Of a stretch of 58,645 nt of DNA, positions 15,996 to 23,010 are shown in pieces. The stretch's first letter is position 1. Each line of letters opens with the position of its first letter. Below the pieces are notes generated by a model that had not been told where the DNA came from, made no database searches, and worked only from the letters and a program-made list of their open reading frames with translations. The DNA is from an uncultured Porphyromonas sp. (lineage in GTDB: Bacteria > Bacteroidota > Bacteroidia > Bacteroidales > Porphyromonadaceae). The position numbers were made by a program, and so were the translations under genes. The stretch is taken from the NCBI GenBank assembly GCA_900538385.1, contig UWSO01000010.1, positions 1 to 58,645 of the forward strand. Direction: 5' to 3'.

Positions 15996-16099
15996 TACTT
16001 ACACGTAACCAGTTTTGAGGCAATCTAGCCACTTGACTGGAGATGTTAGTGTTTTACCTTTCTGGAATGACGAACTCTACTTAACAAAACATCTATAAT

Positions 16100-17830
16100 A
16101 TGAAAGCATTCTGTAATCTAAAAGTGTTTGTGCCACTACTTCTAGCTATGCTCGTCGTAGTTTCGTGCCAAAGGTCAGGTTCGTGTCCTAACCCTCCTGA
16201 TCTGCCTGCAAATACCTTTAAGGCTGAGTTCAAAGCGACTCCTGATGCCTTTTCCGCTCAAGGTGGGGAGGGCGTTGTAATAGGAGTCTTAAAGGAAATC
16301 AACGCAGAGGGTGTTGAAGTCTCAGAAAAGCCCCTTGGCGAGGGTGATTTTACTCTAAGACTAAAGTCTGGAGATGCAAGCCAAATTACTATCGATAACG
16401 ACAAAAAGAGCTTTGTCGTAGCTCAGGGGTCGACAGCCACTTTTGAATTAGAAGCGATAGCAACGGTCGAAAAAGCAACGAATAGCTCTCAGATATTAAC
16501 TATAGTACGTGGGGGCGAAATTAGTTACTCTTTCGTCGCTACACCAGATGTCTTTACTGCAATGGGCGGTACGGGGACGGTCTCTGGACTCTGTAAAATT
16601 ACCAATGCTTCGGGAGAGCTTGTTTCAGAGAAAGCTCTTGAGCCAGGTGATTTTACACTTTCCCTCAAGACAGAAAACAAAGAGATTACCGTGGATGATG
16701 CAACGAAATCATTCAATGTAGCCATGGGTAATGATGCTACGTTTGAGTTAACTGCTTCTTGTGCTGGCGAAGAGTCTCAAGTCTTAACTATAAGTCGCAA
16801 AGGTAGATTGACCTACAAGTTCAAGGCTGAGCCAATGACCTTCGGAGCAGAGGGTGGAAAGGGTCTTGTTGCTGGTATTTGTACAGCTGTAGATCAAGCA
16901 GGTAGTCCACAGATCAGCATCTCGCTAGCCTCTGAAGACTTTACCCTCTCGCTCAAATCTGGAAACAAGAATGAGATTACGATCCATCAAGCAGATAAGA
17001 GCTTTCTTGTAAAGGCTGGAGAAAAAGAAGCTGACTTTATACTGGAAGCAAAAGCGATACACAAAGATGCTACTTCACAAGAAATTAAAATCCACAGAGA
17101 AGCCAAAGAAGCTCCAGCCCCGACCAATCGGTTGCCTCTAGAATATGTAGCAGAGTATAATATAGATCCCAGTGGAACGGGATTTGTCAAGACTTGTGCA
17201 ACGAATGAAAGTGGCTACTTTACATTTGAAGATGCTGAAGCTAAGTTTAGCGATATAACCATTGCGGGTAAGAAGTATCACCTACCTAGTAAGGAAGAGT
17301 GGATGTCAATTGCTCCAACATTCAGTATGAATATTGGTACTAGCTTTCTACTCCCAACTGTTGTCAAAGATGCGTTAGAGACAGTTTCTGTTAGGGGAAG
17401 AACGGTTTCCTCAAAGAATGACTACCGAGGAGGGCTTTCGGGAGTAGCCTATGCAGTACGATTCAAAGGGACTGACTTTGTTTCTGCGTGGAAATATGAG
17501 TGTACACAGCTGGACAACAATTTTGTGTTGAAAGTAACTGCACGATCTCTCAAGGATGCAGACTCCTCAATTCTTATTGACGATGTAGCAAAGCCTAGCT
17601 TTTGGACGAGTTCTACGGACCAGGATGTTGTTCGTTATTTCCCGGCTTCTGGACTAATAAAGCCAGAGTCAGCAAATGTATTAGAGACTAACGTTATGGG
17701 CTATTTTTGGTCTTCGGATACATACGATTCTACTTACTCGTGGGCTTTTTGTTTCAATAACATGTCTTCGTTTGTCGCCATGAGCAAACAGGAGCTTAAG
17801 TTCACGATTCGTCTTTTCGAAACTAATTAG
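16100..17830 (+). CDS. surface lipoprotein with three BACON-like repeats and a FISUMP-like domain
   Basis: 576 residues. Lipobox VVSC with Cys23. Three tandem beta-sandwich-like repeats of about 95 residues follow (about 42-140, 141-236, 237-336). Each has the core F-x-A-x-P-x-x-F-x-A-x-G-G-x-G, then DFTL-L-SG and an E-V-LTI ending. The C-terminal part (about 350-576) contains YHLPSKEEW, then FWTSSTD and YFWSSDTYDSTYSWAF before a final TIRLF. This is the pattern of FISUMP / C-type-lectin-like exported domains. The same C-terminal domain occurs alone in the 299-residue protein at 20191-21090. It is probably outer-membrane anchored and surface exposed, perhaps binding glycan. It is AT-richer than panB upstream. 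Confidence 0.75.
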   Translation: MKAFCNLKVFVPLLLAMLVVVSCQRSGSCPNPPDLPANTFKAEFKATPDAFSAQGGEGVVIGVLKEINAEGVEVSEKPLGEGDFTLRLKSGDASQITIDNDKKSFVVAQGSTATFELEAIATVEKATNSSQILTIVRGGEISYSFVATPDVFTAMGGTGTVSGLCKITNASGELVSEKALEPGDFTLSLKTENKEITVDDATKSFNVAMGNDATFELTASCAGEESQVLTISRKGRLTYKFKAEPMTFGAEGGKGLVAGICTAVDQAGSPQISISLASEDFTLSLKSGNKNEITIHQADKSFLVKAGEKEADFILEAKAIHKDATSQEIKIHREAKEAPAPTNRLPLEYVAEYNIDPSGTGFVKTCATNESGYFTFEDAEAKFSDITIAGKKYHLPSKEEWMSIAPTFSMNIGTSFLLPTVVKDALETVSVRGRTVSSKNDYRGGLSGVAYAVRFKGTDFVSAWKYECTQLDNNFVLKVTARSLKDADSSILIDDVAKPSFWTSSTDQDVVRYFPASGLIKPESANVLETNVMGYFWSSDTYDSTYSWAFCFNNMSSFVAMSKQELKFTIRLFETN

Positions 17831-17872
17831 AGGAGTCTTACTAGTCACCACAGACTACACGCATATATATAA

Positions 17873-17910
17873 CGAAGGCACTGCCAACCCATTGGTTGGC
17901 AGTGCCTTCG
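17873..17910 (+). terminator. 17-bp perfect hairpin after the lipoprotein gene
   Basis: CGAAGGCACTGCCAACC and GGTTGGCAGTGCCTTCG flank a CATT loop, 43 bp after the stop codon. There is no long T-run, but the position and stability fit transcription termination. Confidence 0.65.
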
Positions 17911-18000
17911 CTATAGAATGTATTACAAAGTCGGGACGCAAGTATGGCTCGTGTGCCTCTACATGGGGATTATTCGCTCCCTCTAATCTTTAGTGAGGAC

Positions 18001-18279
18001 CTACTTATTAGCATAGTGTCCTATCATAGAGATGAGGATGACTAAGACTTCATCGTTGTCTATGCTGTAGATGAGTCTATTTTTCTTGTCAATACGTCGA
18101 GACCAGATCTCTTTGTCTTTATAATGTTTTAGTTGCTCAGGCTTGCCTGTCCCCACCCTAGGGTCCTGCTCTATCTCTGTTAGGAGCTTGATGACTTTTC
18201 TTACGGAGGCTTGGCTCCAGTTCTTGGTGATGAAGTCGTAGTCGCTCTCAGCTCTTTGTGAGAAAAGAATTTGAAACAT
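18001..18279 (-). CDS. yoeB: YoeB-family mRNA interferase toxin
   Basis: 92 residues of the RelE superfamily, YoeB type. Hallmarks are GKPEQLKHYKDKEIWSRRI and the HY pair near the C-terminus. The residues that cut mRNA in E. coli YoeB correspond to Glu48, Arg68, His88 and Tyr89 here, so the toxin looks intact. It cleaves ribosome-bound mRNA and is neutralised by the antitoxin encoded 4 nt upstream. The order antitoxin then toxin is standard. A terminator lies on its downstream side at 17873-17910. Confidence 0.93.
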   Translation of the reverse strand: MFQILFSQRAESDYDFITKNWSQASVRKVIKLLTEIEQDPRVGTGKPEQLKHYKDKEIWSRRIDKKNRLIYSIDNDEVLVILISMIGHYANK

Positions 18280-18283
18280 AGGA

Positions 18284-18541
18284 CTACTCAGTCATCCCAG
18301 CTTTAGCTTTTAGTTCTTTGATAGAGTAGCTCTTAGTGCGACCCTCTTTGTAGTCTGTCAGAGCCTCATCGATCATTGCATCTAGCTCTTGATCATTGTA
18401 GACTCTATCACTTTCGGATAGGGGCACGATACGAAATGAACCATAATCACGAGTGTAGAGGATTATGTCTCGCCCGTCTAATGCTTGCTTTAGATATTTG
18501 CTTTGGCTCTCTCTGAAGTCTCTTGCCGATATTGTGATCAT
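18284..18541 (-). CDS. yefM: YefM-family (Phd/YefM) antitoxin
   Basis: 85 residues. The N-terminal DNA-binding Phd/YefM fold begins MITISARDFRESQSKYL, followed by the beta segment (DIILYTRDYGSFRIVPL). The acidic helical C-terminus (about 45-85) would wrap the toxin. It binds YoeB and represses its own operon. Upstream on the minus strand, a consensus promoter has its -7 box TACATTTG overlapping TGTACA (18591-18596), the core of the YefM-YoeB operator known in E. coli. Autoregulation is therefore supported by sequence. Confidence 0.92.
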   Translation of the reverse strand: MITISARDFRESQSKYLKQALDGRDIILYTRDYGSFRIVPLSESDRVYNDQELDAMIDEALTDYKEGRTKSYSIKELKAKAGMTE

Positions 18542-18586
18542 AGTGTCTATGGTGTGTCTTTACGGACACCAACTTGGTATCCACTG

Positions 18587-18621
18587 CAAATGTACAGACA
18601 ATTTATAATAGATGCAAGAGG
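18587..18621 (-). promoter_or_regulatory. yefM-yoeB promoter with overlapping operator
   Basis: On the minus strand CTTG is followed after 20 nt by TACATTTG (18594-18587), a full -33/-7 pair. The hexamer TGTACA (18591-18596), the operator core of YefM-YoeB in E. coli, overlaps the -7 box, so bound antitoxin would block the promoter. Confidence 0.65.
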
Positions 18622-18623
18622 CT

Positions 18624-18645
18624 GTTAGAGTTTAGAGATTAGAGG
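18624..18645 (-). repeat. CTCTAAM heptamer track, copy 3
   Basis: Minus strand reads CTCTAAT CTCTAAA CTCTAAC: three in-phase heptamers between the toxin-antitoxin promoter and the glycosyltransferase gene. Confidence 0.6.
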
Positions 18646-18793
18646 ACCGTAGCAAAACAAGCTTTCCAGACGTCGCGCAACACGACTGACGGAGTATCGC
18701 TTCGCTTCTTTTTGTCTCTATACAGCCCGAAATGAGTACTTTTGTGGAGCGCCTTGCGCTTACGCAACGAAACTGTCTCTCACTAGCTTTCCC

Positions 18794-19699
18794 ATGCCAG
18801 CCAAGCCAATCTCCATACTGATCCCCACACGCAACTACGACTGCCGTCAGCTCGTAGAGACGCTGCACCGTCAGCTACTACAGGCGCACATAGCGGGTGA
18901 GATCATCCTCGGAGATGACTCCTCAGATCCTCTCTATGCTCAGCTCTACGACACTTTACAGCAGGAGGGGCTCATACAGCTTGTCCGCCCTACGACGCAT
19001 CTCGGTGCGGGACGTATGCGCAACTACCTAGCGCAGCAAGCCGAGGGCGATCAGCTCCTCATCATCGACTCCGATACGATGCCAGCCTCTGCCCGCTTCG
19101 TTGTGGACTACCTGCAAGCAGCGCATAGCGATAGGGTAGTGGTAGGAGGCTTTTGCTATCCCACCGAACGACCCTCCAGAGACAAACTCTTGCGCTATAA
19201 GTATGGACACAAGGTAGAGACACGTAGCCTCGCTGAGCGGCAGCAAGCACCCGCAGATGCATTCGTTAGTATGAGCTTCCTGATACCTCGTCACATCTTT
19301 CTAGAGGAGGGCTTCCCCACGGAGATGGGTATGGGCTACGAAGACGCATACTTCGGCTATCGTCTAGCCGAGAGAGGTATCGCCATAACGCATATCGACA
19401 ACCCCGTCATCCATGCGCTCAAGGAGACCAGCGATCAATTCCTCGACACCACCGAGCGCTACGTGGAGAACCTCTACCGACACCGTGCCTTGCTTGCACC
19501 CTATCCCATACGTCTCCTCCAGCTCTACCTACGCCTAGAGCGCGCTAGGCTCGTCCCGCTCCTCGGCGCCCTGGCTCCGACGCTCAAGCCCTTGCTACGG
19601 CGACAGCTCACCTCGCACCACCCCTCGCTACGCCTCTTCGCTCTCTACAAGCTCCTCCACCTCTGCTCTCTACGAGATGGATCTCCCTCTGCCGTGTAG
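18794..19699 (+). CDS. family 2 glycosyltransferase
   Basis: 301 residues. GT-A fold with the N-terminal nucleotide-binding strand ISILIPTRNYD, GDDSSD (about 40), and the metal-binding DSDT motif (about 91-95: LLIIDSDTMP). An ED pair in the acceptor region (MGYEDAYFGYRLAERG, about 178-193) is the usual catalytic base site of GT2. It probably adds a sugar to a cell-surface glycan from a nucleotide-sugar donor, at the cytoplasmic face. No other glycan genes are adjacent, so the acceptor is unknown. A -7 box TACTTTTG lies at 18737-18744 with TTTG 22 nt upstream. Confidence 0.85.
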   Translation: MPAKPISILIPTRNYDCRQLVETLHRQLLQAHIAGEIILGDDSSDPLYAQLYDTLQQEGLIQLVRPTTHLGAGRMRNYLAQQAEGDQLLIIDSDTMPASARFVVDYLQAAHSDRVVVGGFCYPTERPSRDKLLRYKYGHKVETRSLAERQQAPADAFVSMSFLIPRHIFLEEGFPTEMGMGYEDAYFGYRLAERGIAITHIDNPVIHALKETSDQFLDTTERYVENLYRHRALLAPYPIRLLQLYLRLERARLVPLLGALAPTLKPLLRRQLTSHHPSLRLFALYKLLHLCSLRDGSPSAV

Positions 19700-19767
19700 C
19701 AAGAATTGCTGTTAAGCCCTTAGAGCTGACGCTTTATAATATAAACTGAGCAAGCTTGTCTCAATCT

Positions 19768-19949
19768 CTCCCGAGGAATTTCCTAAATATCTCGGGAGAT
19801 ATTTTGGATTTCCTCCCGAGGAAATGACGAATTCTTCGGACTTATGATTTGATTCTTCCGAAGTTTCATTTGATTCCTCCGAAGAATTTTTTCTTTCCTC
19901 CGAGGAAATTTCTATTTCCTCGGGAGCTATTTGGGAAATTCCTCGGGAG
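19768..19949. repeat. variable-stem repeat element, copy B
   Basis: The outer ends CTCCCGAGGAATTTCC (19768-19783) and GGAAATTCCTCGGGAG (19934-19949) are a perfect 16-bp inverted repeat. Inner blocks CTCCCGAGGAAAT and ATTTCCTCGGGAG also pair. The core (19831-19892) holds three 21-bp-phased units: CTTCGGACTTATGATTTGA, TTCTTCCGAAGTTTCATTTGA and TTCCTCCGAAG. The gap 19700-20190 contains nothing else I recognise. Confidence 0.8.
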
Positions 19950-20190
19950 GAATTCGAATCATCGGAGAGGTCGGCGTAATCAGAGAAGATTTGTAGCCTC
20001 TGTGTAGCGATACGCGAACTGTGTATCCTAACTATCGTCATGTGCAGCTCCTAGCAGACTGGTTATAATGCGTCAGCCCTGTTAATCCCTATGCCAGTGT
20101 AGGATGATTCGGAGAATATGCCTAAATTAGCGGTCGAAAACGACTGGAGCTTACTCCTATCTAGCACTATTAACTCTTATCCTATAAGGT

Positions 20191-21090
20191 ATGAAGCAAA
20201 TTCTACTTACTCTTCTGCTCATTGGATTGCTGCCGTTGAGCCAATTCGCGCAGACTCCCACAGAGGAGCCGCAGCGCATTATGGCGATTCATCTCAAGGG
20301 TGAACAGCCAATCCTGCTCCCCGTCGAGGAAATAGACAGCGTAAAGTTCGTAGTCTCAGACACAGTCCTCGCCCCCGTGCAGTTGCCACTAGAATACGTT
20401 CTGGAGTACAATGTAGACCCTAGTGGCACTGGACTAGTTACGACGCATGCGACTGATGTGAGTGGCTACTTTACATTCGAGGACGCTGTAGCCAAGTTCA
20501 GTAATATAACGATCGCTGGCAAGGAGTGTCACCTGCCCTCTACTGCTGAGTGGAGTGCTATCATTCCCGCTCTTCAGAACAATGATAAGCTGTGTGCTAA
20601 GTTCGATAAAAGCGATGAGTCTTTTATGGACGTAAGAGAGCAAGTTGTAGTGAAGGGGGATACGATTATCTCTAACAATGACTACCGCTTGGGAGTTAAT
20701 AAGATAACTTATGGGTTGCGCTTCAAAGGCACGCAAATGCTCTCAGCTTGGCGGTATGAATACACGAAGGTGGATGATTGTCAAGTGTTGAAGATTACAG
20801 CCCGTCCAGTAGCAAATGATGCTAGCATTTCTATAGAGAAGGTCGCTGATCCCGCCTTTTGGGAGAGTCATACCGATGCTGATGTCATTCGCTGCTTCCC
20901 TGCCTCTGGGTATAAGATGTCAGATGACGGAAATGTTATTTACGGTGGCAGTGATGGAAGCTATTGGACTAGTACGACAAAGAGTGACAAAAATGCCTGG
21001 GGCATGTACTTCTTCTATGAGGAGGCACACCTATTTGACCTTAGCCCGAGAAGTTTCCTGCGGAGTGTACGTCTGTTTTCAGGCAAGTAG
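20191..21090 (+). CDS. exported FISUMP-like protein
   Basis: 299 residues. Signal peptide with cleavage near Ala20 (FA-Q). A short linker includes a segment resembling the Bacteroidetes pattern IMAIHLKGEQPILLPVEEIDSVKF. The C-terminal domain (about 70-299) aligns along its length with residues about 350-576 of the lipoprotein at 16100-17830: LPLEYV-EYN-DPSGTG, SGYFTFEDA-AKFS-ITIAGK, HLPS-EW, F(W)-S-TD, YWTSTT and VRLF. It is probably secreted or surface-located; no lipobox is present. Paralogy of the two genes, separated by a toxin-antitoxin pair and a glycosyltransferase, points to local duplication. Ligand unknown. Confidence 0.75.
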   Translation: MKQILLTLLLIGLLPLSQFAQTPTEEPQRIMAIHLKGEQPILLPVEEIDSVKFVVSDTVLAPVQLPLEYVLEYNVDPSGTGLVTTHATDVSGYFTFEDAVAKFSNITIAGKECHLPSTAEWSAIIPALQNNDKLCAKFDKSDESFMDVREQVVVKGDTIISNNDYRLGVNKITYGLRFKGTQMLSAWRYEYTKVDDCQVLKITARPVANDASISIEKVADPAFWESHTDADVIRCFPASGYKMSDDGNVIYGGSDGSYWTSTTKSDKNAWGMYFFYEEAHLFDLSPRSFLRSVRLFSGK

Positions 21091-21186
21091 TTTGAACTGC
21101 CCAGCCCGAAGTAACACACAACACAATATACTATGCGTAAGACACGGATTCTATCACACATAAGCACTTCAGTTGGTCTGAAAGAT

Positions 21187-22329
21187 ATGAAGCAATTGTG
21201 GTCTATATCTGCACTTGTCTTACTTCTTTTGACTCCATGGAGTGGAGCTCTACGAGCGCAGACTGGTGCACTAGATGCACCTATCTACAAAGGGTCGGAT
21301 GACTCGACGCCTGCTACTCCTACCATCACGATGACCACGACGGCAAGTGTGGGGTCCTATATCATGCTTTCCGTAGAGGGAGAGGGTGATATCGAGGTAG
21401 AGGGTGCTGAGTTGGAGTACGGAGGTATAGCTAAGGTCAAGGCTCCTCAGATTACAATCAGAGGCCGGGTGACTAGTCTAGATTGCTCCGAGGCTCAACT
21501 GACCCATTTGGATCTCTCCAAGGCTTATTCGCTTATATCTTTGTGGTGTAGCAACAATGCTTTGACAGAACTAGACACACGTGCGCTGTCAAACCTTAGC
21601 ATACTATATTGTATAGAGAATCAGCTCTCAGCGCTTGATGTTACTGCAAATACAAAGCTTACTGAGCTAAATTTCAGTCAAAACAAGCTGACCAAAATAG
21701 ATCTAGCTCAGTGTGGGGCGCTCACACACTTCCTCGCTTATCACAACCAGATAGCGGAGGTAGACTTGAGCCACAACCCGCTGCTCATCGGTGTAGATCT
21801 GTCTGAGAATAAGCTTACAGAGCTCTCGGTCAGTAACAACACAAAGCTCGAAACGATCTATTGCAATGGCAATGCGATCAAGGGACAAGCAATGGAGCGA
21901 CTAGTAGCCTCGCTACCAGATCGCAATGATCGGACAGACTTGTGCCACCTTTTTGCCATAGACACGAAAAACGGAAGCGAGCAAAATGTGATTCTCAAGA
22001 AGGACGTTCAGGATGCACTTGCCAAGCATTGGCAGACGCTCGACTACTCTGACGGGGATAACGATGGTGCTGGTATACCTTACGAGGGGATCACTAGCAA
22101 TACCGTCATAACCAGTCAAAAGGTGAAGGTCTATAGAGATCGTACTACCCAGATGCTCTATGTCACAGGTCTAGAGCCTCGCGAGGAGGTCTCGCTATAC
22201 CTCGCTACGGGAGAGCTCCTTGTTCGCACGTTTAGTGACTCTGAGGGCTCTTGCACGATCGCACTCTCCGCTGCTGAGAGCACTCCGCTAATGATGGCTA
22301 CATTGCATCACACCGTTCGTGTCATGTAG
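21187..22329 (+). CDS. exported leucine-rich-repeat protein with T9SS-like C-terminus
   Basis: 380 residues from ATG 21187, chosen because the signal peptide (MKQLWSISALVLLLLTPWSG, cleavage near Ala24) starts there. An ATG at 21133 would add 18 residues. About seven LRRs of roughly 21 residues (LDCSEAQLTHLDLS, LWCSNNALTELDT, LYCIENQLSALDV and others) fill about 95-245. The last ~70 residues (VKVYRDRTTQMLYVTGLEP, then LYLATGELL and TVRVM) resemble a type IX secretion C-terminal domain. It is probably a cell-surface or secreted binding protein. It lies 96 bp after the FISUMP-like gene and may be co-transcribed with it. Confidence 0.78.
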   Translation: MKQLWSISALVLLLLTPWSGALRAQTGALDAPIYKGSDDSTPATPTITMTTTASVGSYIMLSVEGEGDIEVEGAELEYGGIAKVKAPQITIRGRVTSLDCSEAQLTHLDLSKAYSLISLWCSNNALTELDTRALSNLSILYCIENQLSALDVTANTKLTELNFSQNKLTKIDLAQCGALTHFLAYHNQIAEVDLSHNPLLIGVDLSENKLTELSVSNNTKLETIYCNGNAIKGQAMERLVASLPDRNDRTDLCHLFAIDTKNGSEQNVILKKDVQDALAKHWQTLDYSDGDNDGAGIPYEGITSNTVITSQKVKVYRDRTTQMLYVTGLEPREEVSLYLATGELLVRTFSDSEGSCTIALSAAESTPLMMATLHHTVRVM

Positions 22330-22374
22330 AGTCCATGACTATCCGATCAAAGTCAGTACTTGAAGCAACAAGCG

Positions 22375-22409
22375 AGGGACTCGGTCGCAGAGGAAGCGGT
22401 TGAGTCCCT
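22375..22409 (+). terminator. hairpin after the LRR gene
   Basis: AGGGACTC (22375-22382) pairs with GAGTCCCT (22402-22409) 45 bp after the LRR stop, followed by TCC. Weak to moderate terminator candidate. Confidence 0.4.
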
Positions 22410-22448
22410 TCCGTATGCTCTTTCAGACTTTTATCGGACAGCAATATA

Positions 22449-22772
22449 ATGATATCGACAAGCAATCGTATGAGCAAGGGACGTATCGAAGAGGAGCAGC
22501 AGGTCATTAGGCAGATGATCCAGCTCTACTGCAGGCAAAAAGAGGGGCATGCGACGCTCTGCGATAGCTGTCGCGAGCTACTCGTGTATGCCACACAGCG
22601 ACTAGAGCACTGCCGCTACGAAGCAGAGAAGCCCACCTGCCGCAAATGCCCCATACACTGCTACCGTCCCGACATGCGCGCCCGCATTCAGGCGGTGATG
22701 CGCTGGGCCGGTCCTCGTATGCTCTTCCACCACCCCTTCGCTGCCATCAAGCATCTCCTCCGCGAGCTCTAG
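22449..22772 (+). CDS. YgbA_NO (nitrous oxide-stimulated promoter) family protein
   Basis: 107 residues. The conserved cysteines of the YgbA_NO family are present: CDSCRELLVYA, then CRYEAEKPTCRKCPIHCY, followed by PDMRARIQAVMRWAGPRML. In gammaproteobacteria the homologue is induced by nitric oxide and is needed under nitrosative stress. The cysteines could bind metal or an Fe-S cluster. Whether this copy responds to NO is inference. An internal ATG at 22470 is an alternative start. It stands alone between the LRR gene and the fimbrial promoter region. Confidence 0.85.
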   Translation: MISTSNRMSKGRIEEEQQVIRQMIQLYCRQKEGHATLCDSCRELLVYATQRLEHCRYEAEKPTCRKCPIHCYRPDMRARIQAVMRWAGPRMLFHHPFAAIKHLLREL

Positions 22773-22822
22773 CTCCCCACAACGCTCACATGTAATCTGC
22801 CAGCAGGGATGCGTATCTCTAT

Positions 22823-22842
22823 GCTCTAACCTCTAAACTCTC
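22823..22842 (+). repeat. CTCTAAM heptamer track, copy 4
   Basis: CTCTAACCTCTAAACTCTC: in-phase heptamers just before the direct repeats of the fimbrial promoter. Confidence 0.55.
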
Positions 22843-22854
22843 TTTCCGCTAGGA

Positions 22855-22932
22855 AATACCGATTATGTCAAGAAAAATACCGAATATGTCAAGTCGATCA
22901 GGAGATGGTTCCGATTATTATGCCTATCTTTG
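22855..22932 (+). promoter_or_regulatory. fimbrial promoter with phased direct repeats
   Basis: AATACCGATTATGTCAAG (22855-22872) is repeated as AATACCGAATATGTCAAG (22876-22893) at a 21-bp period. A third, weaker TCCGATTAT starts at 22910, 31 bp later. All three fall on the same helix face. The -7 box TATCTTTG is at 22925-22932, but no TTTG lies 19-20 nt upstream; the third repeat occupies that place. The layout suits an activator-dependent promoter. ACCGATTAT resembles LytTR-type response-regulator sites. Confidence 0.6.
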
Positions 22933-23010
22933 TACCGAGTATCCCCGTAGACATTTTTATTTCGATGGACTATCGAAGAATCTTTATATCAATCAAATAA
23001 CAAACACAGA

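Noticed and set aside
19712..20041. 109-residue minus-strand ORF rich in SSEES
   Set aside because: It is the 21-bp-phased repeat read in frame; the same pattern arises in copies C and D in other contexts.
16100..22329. Diversity-generating retroelement targeting the FISUMP-like proteins
   Set aside because: The lectin-like fold is suggestive, but no reverse transcriptase, template repeat or adenine-biased variable repeat is visible.
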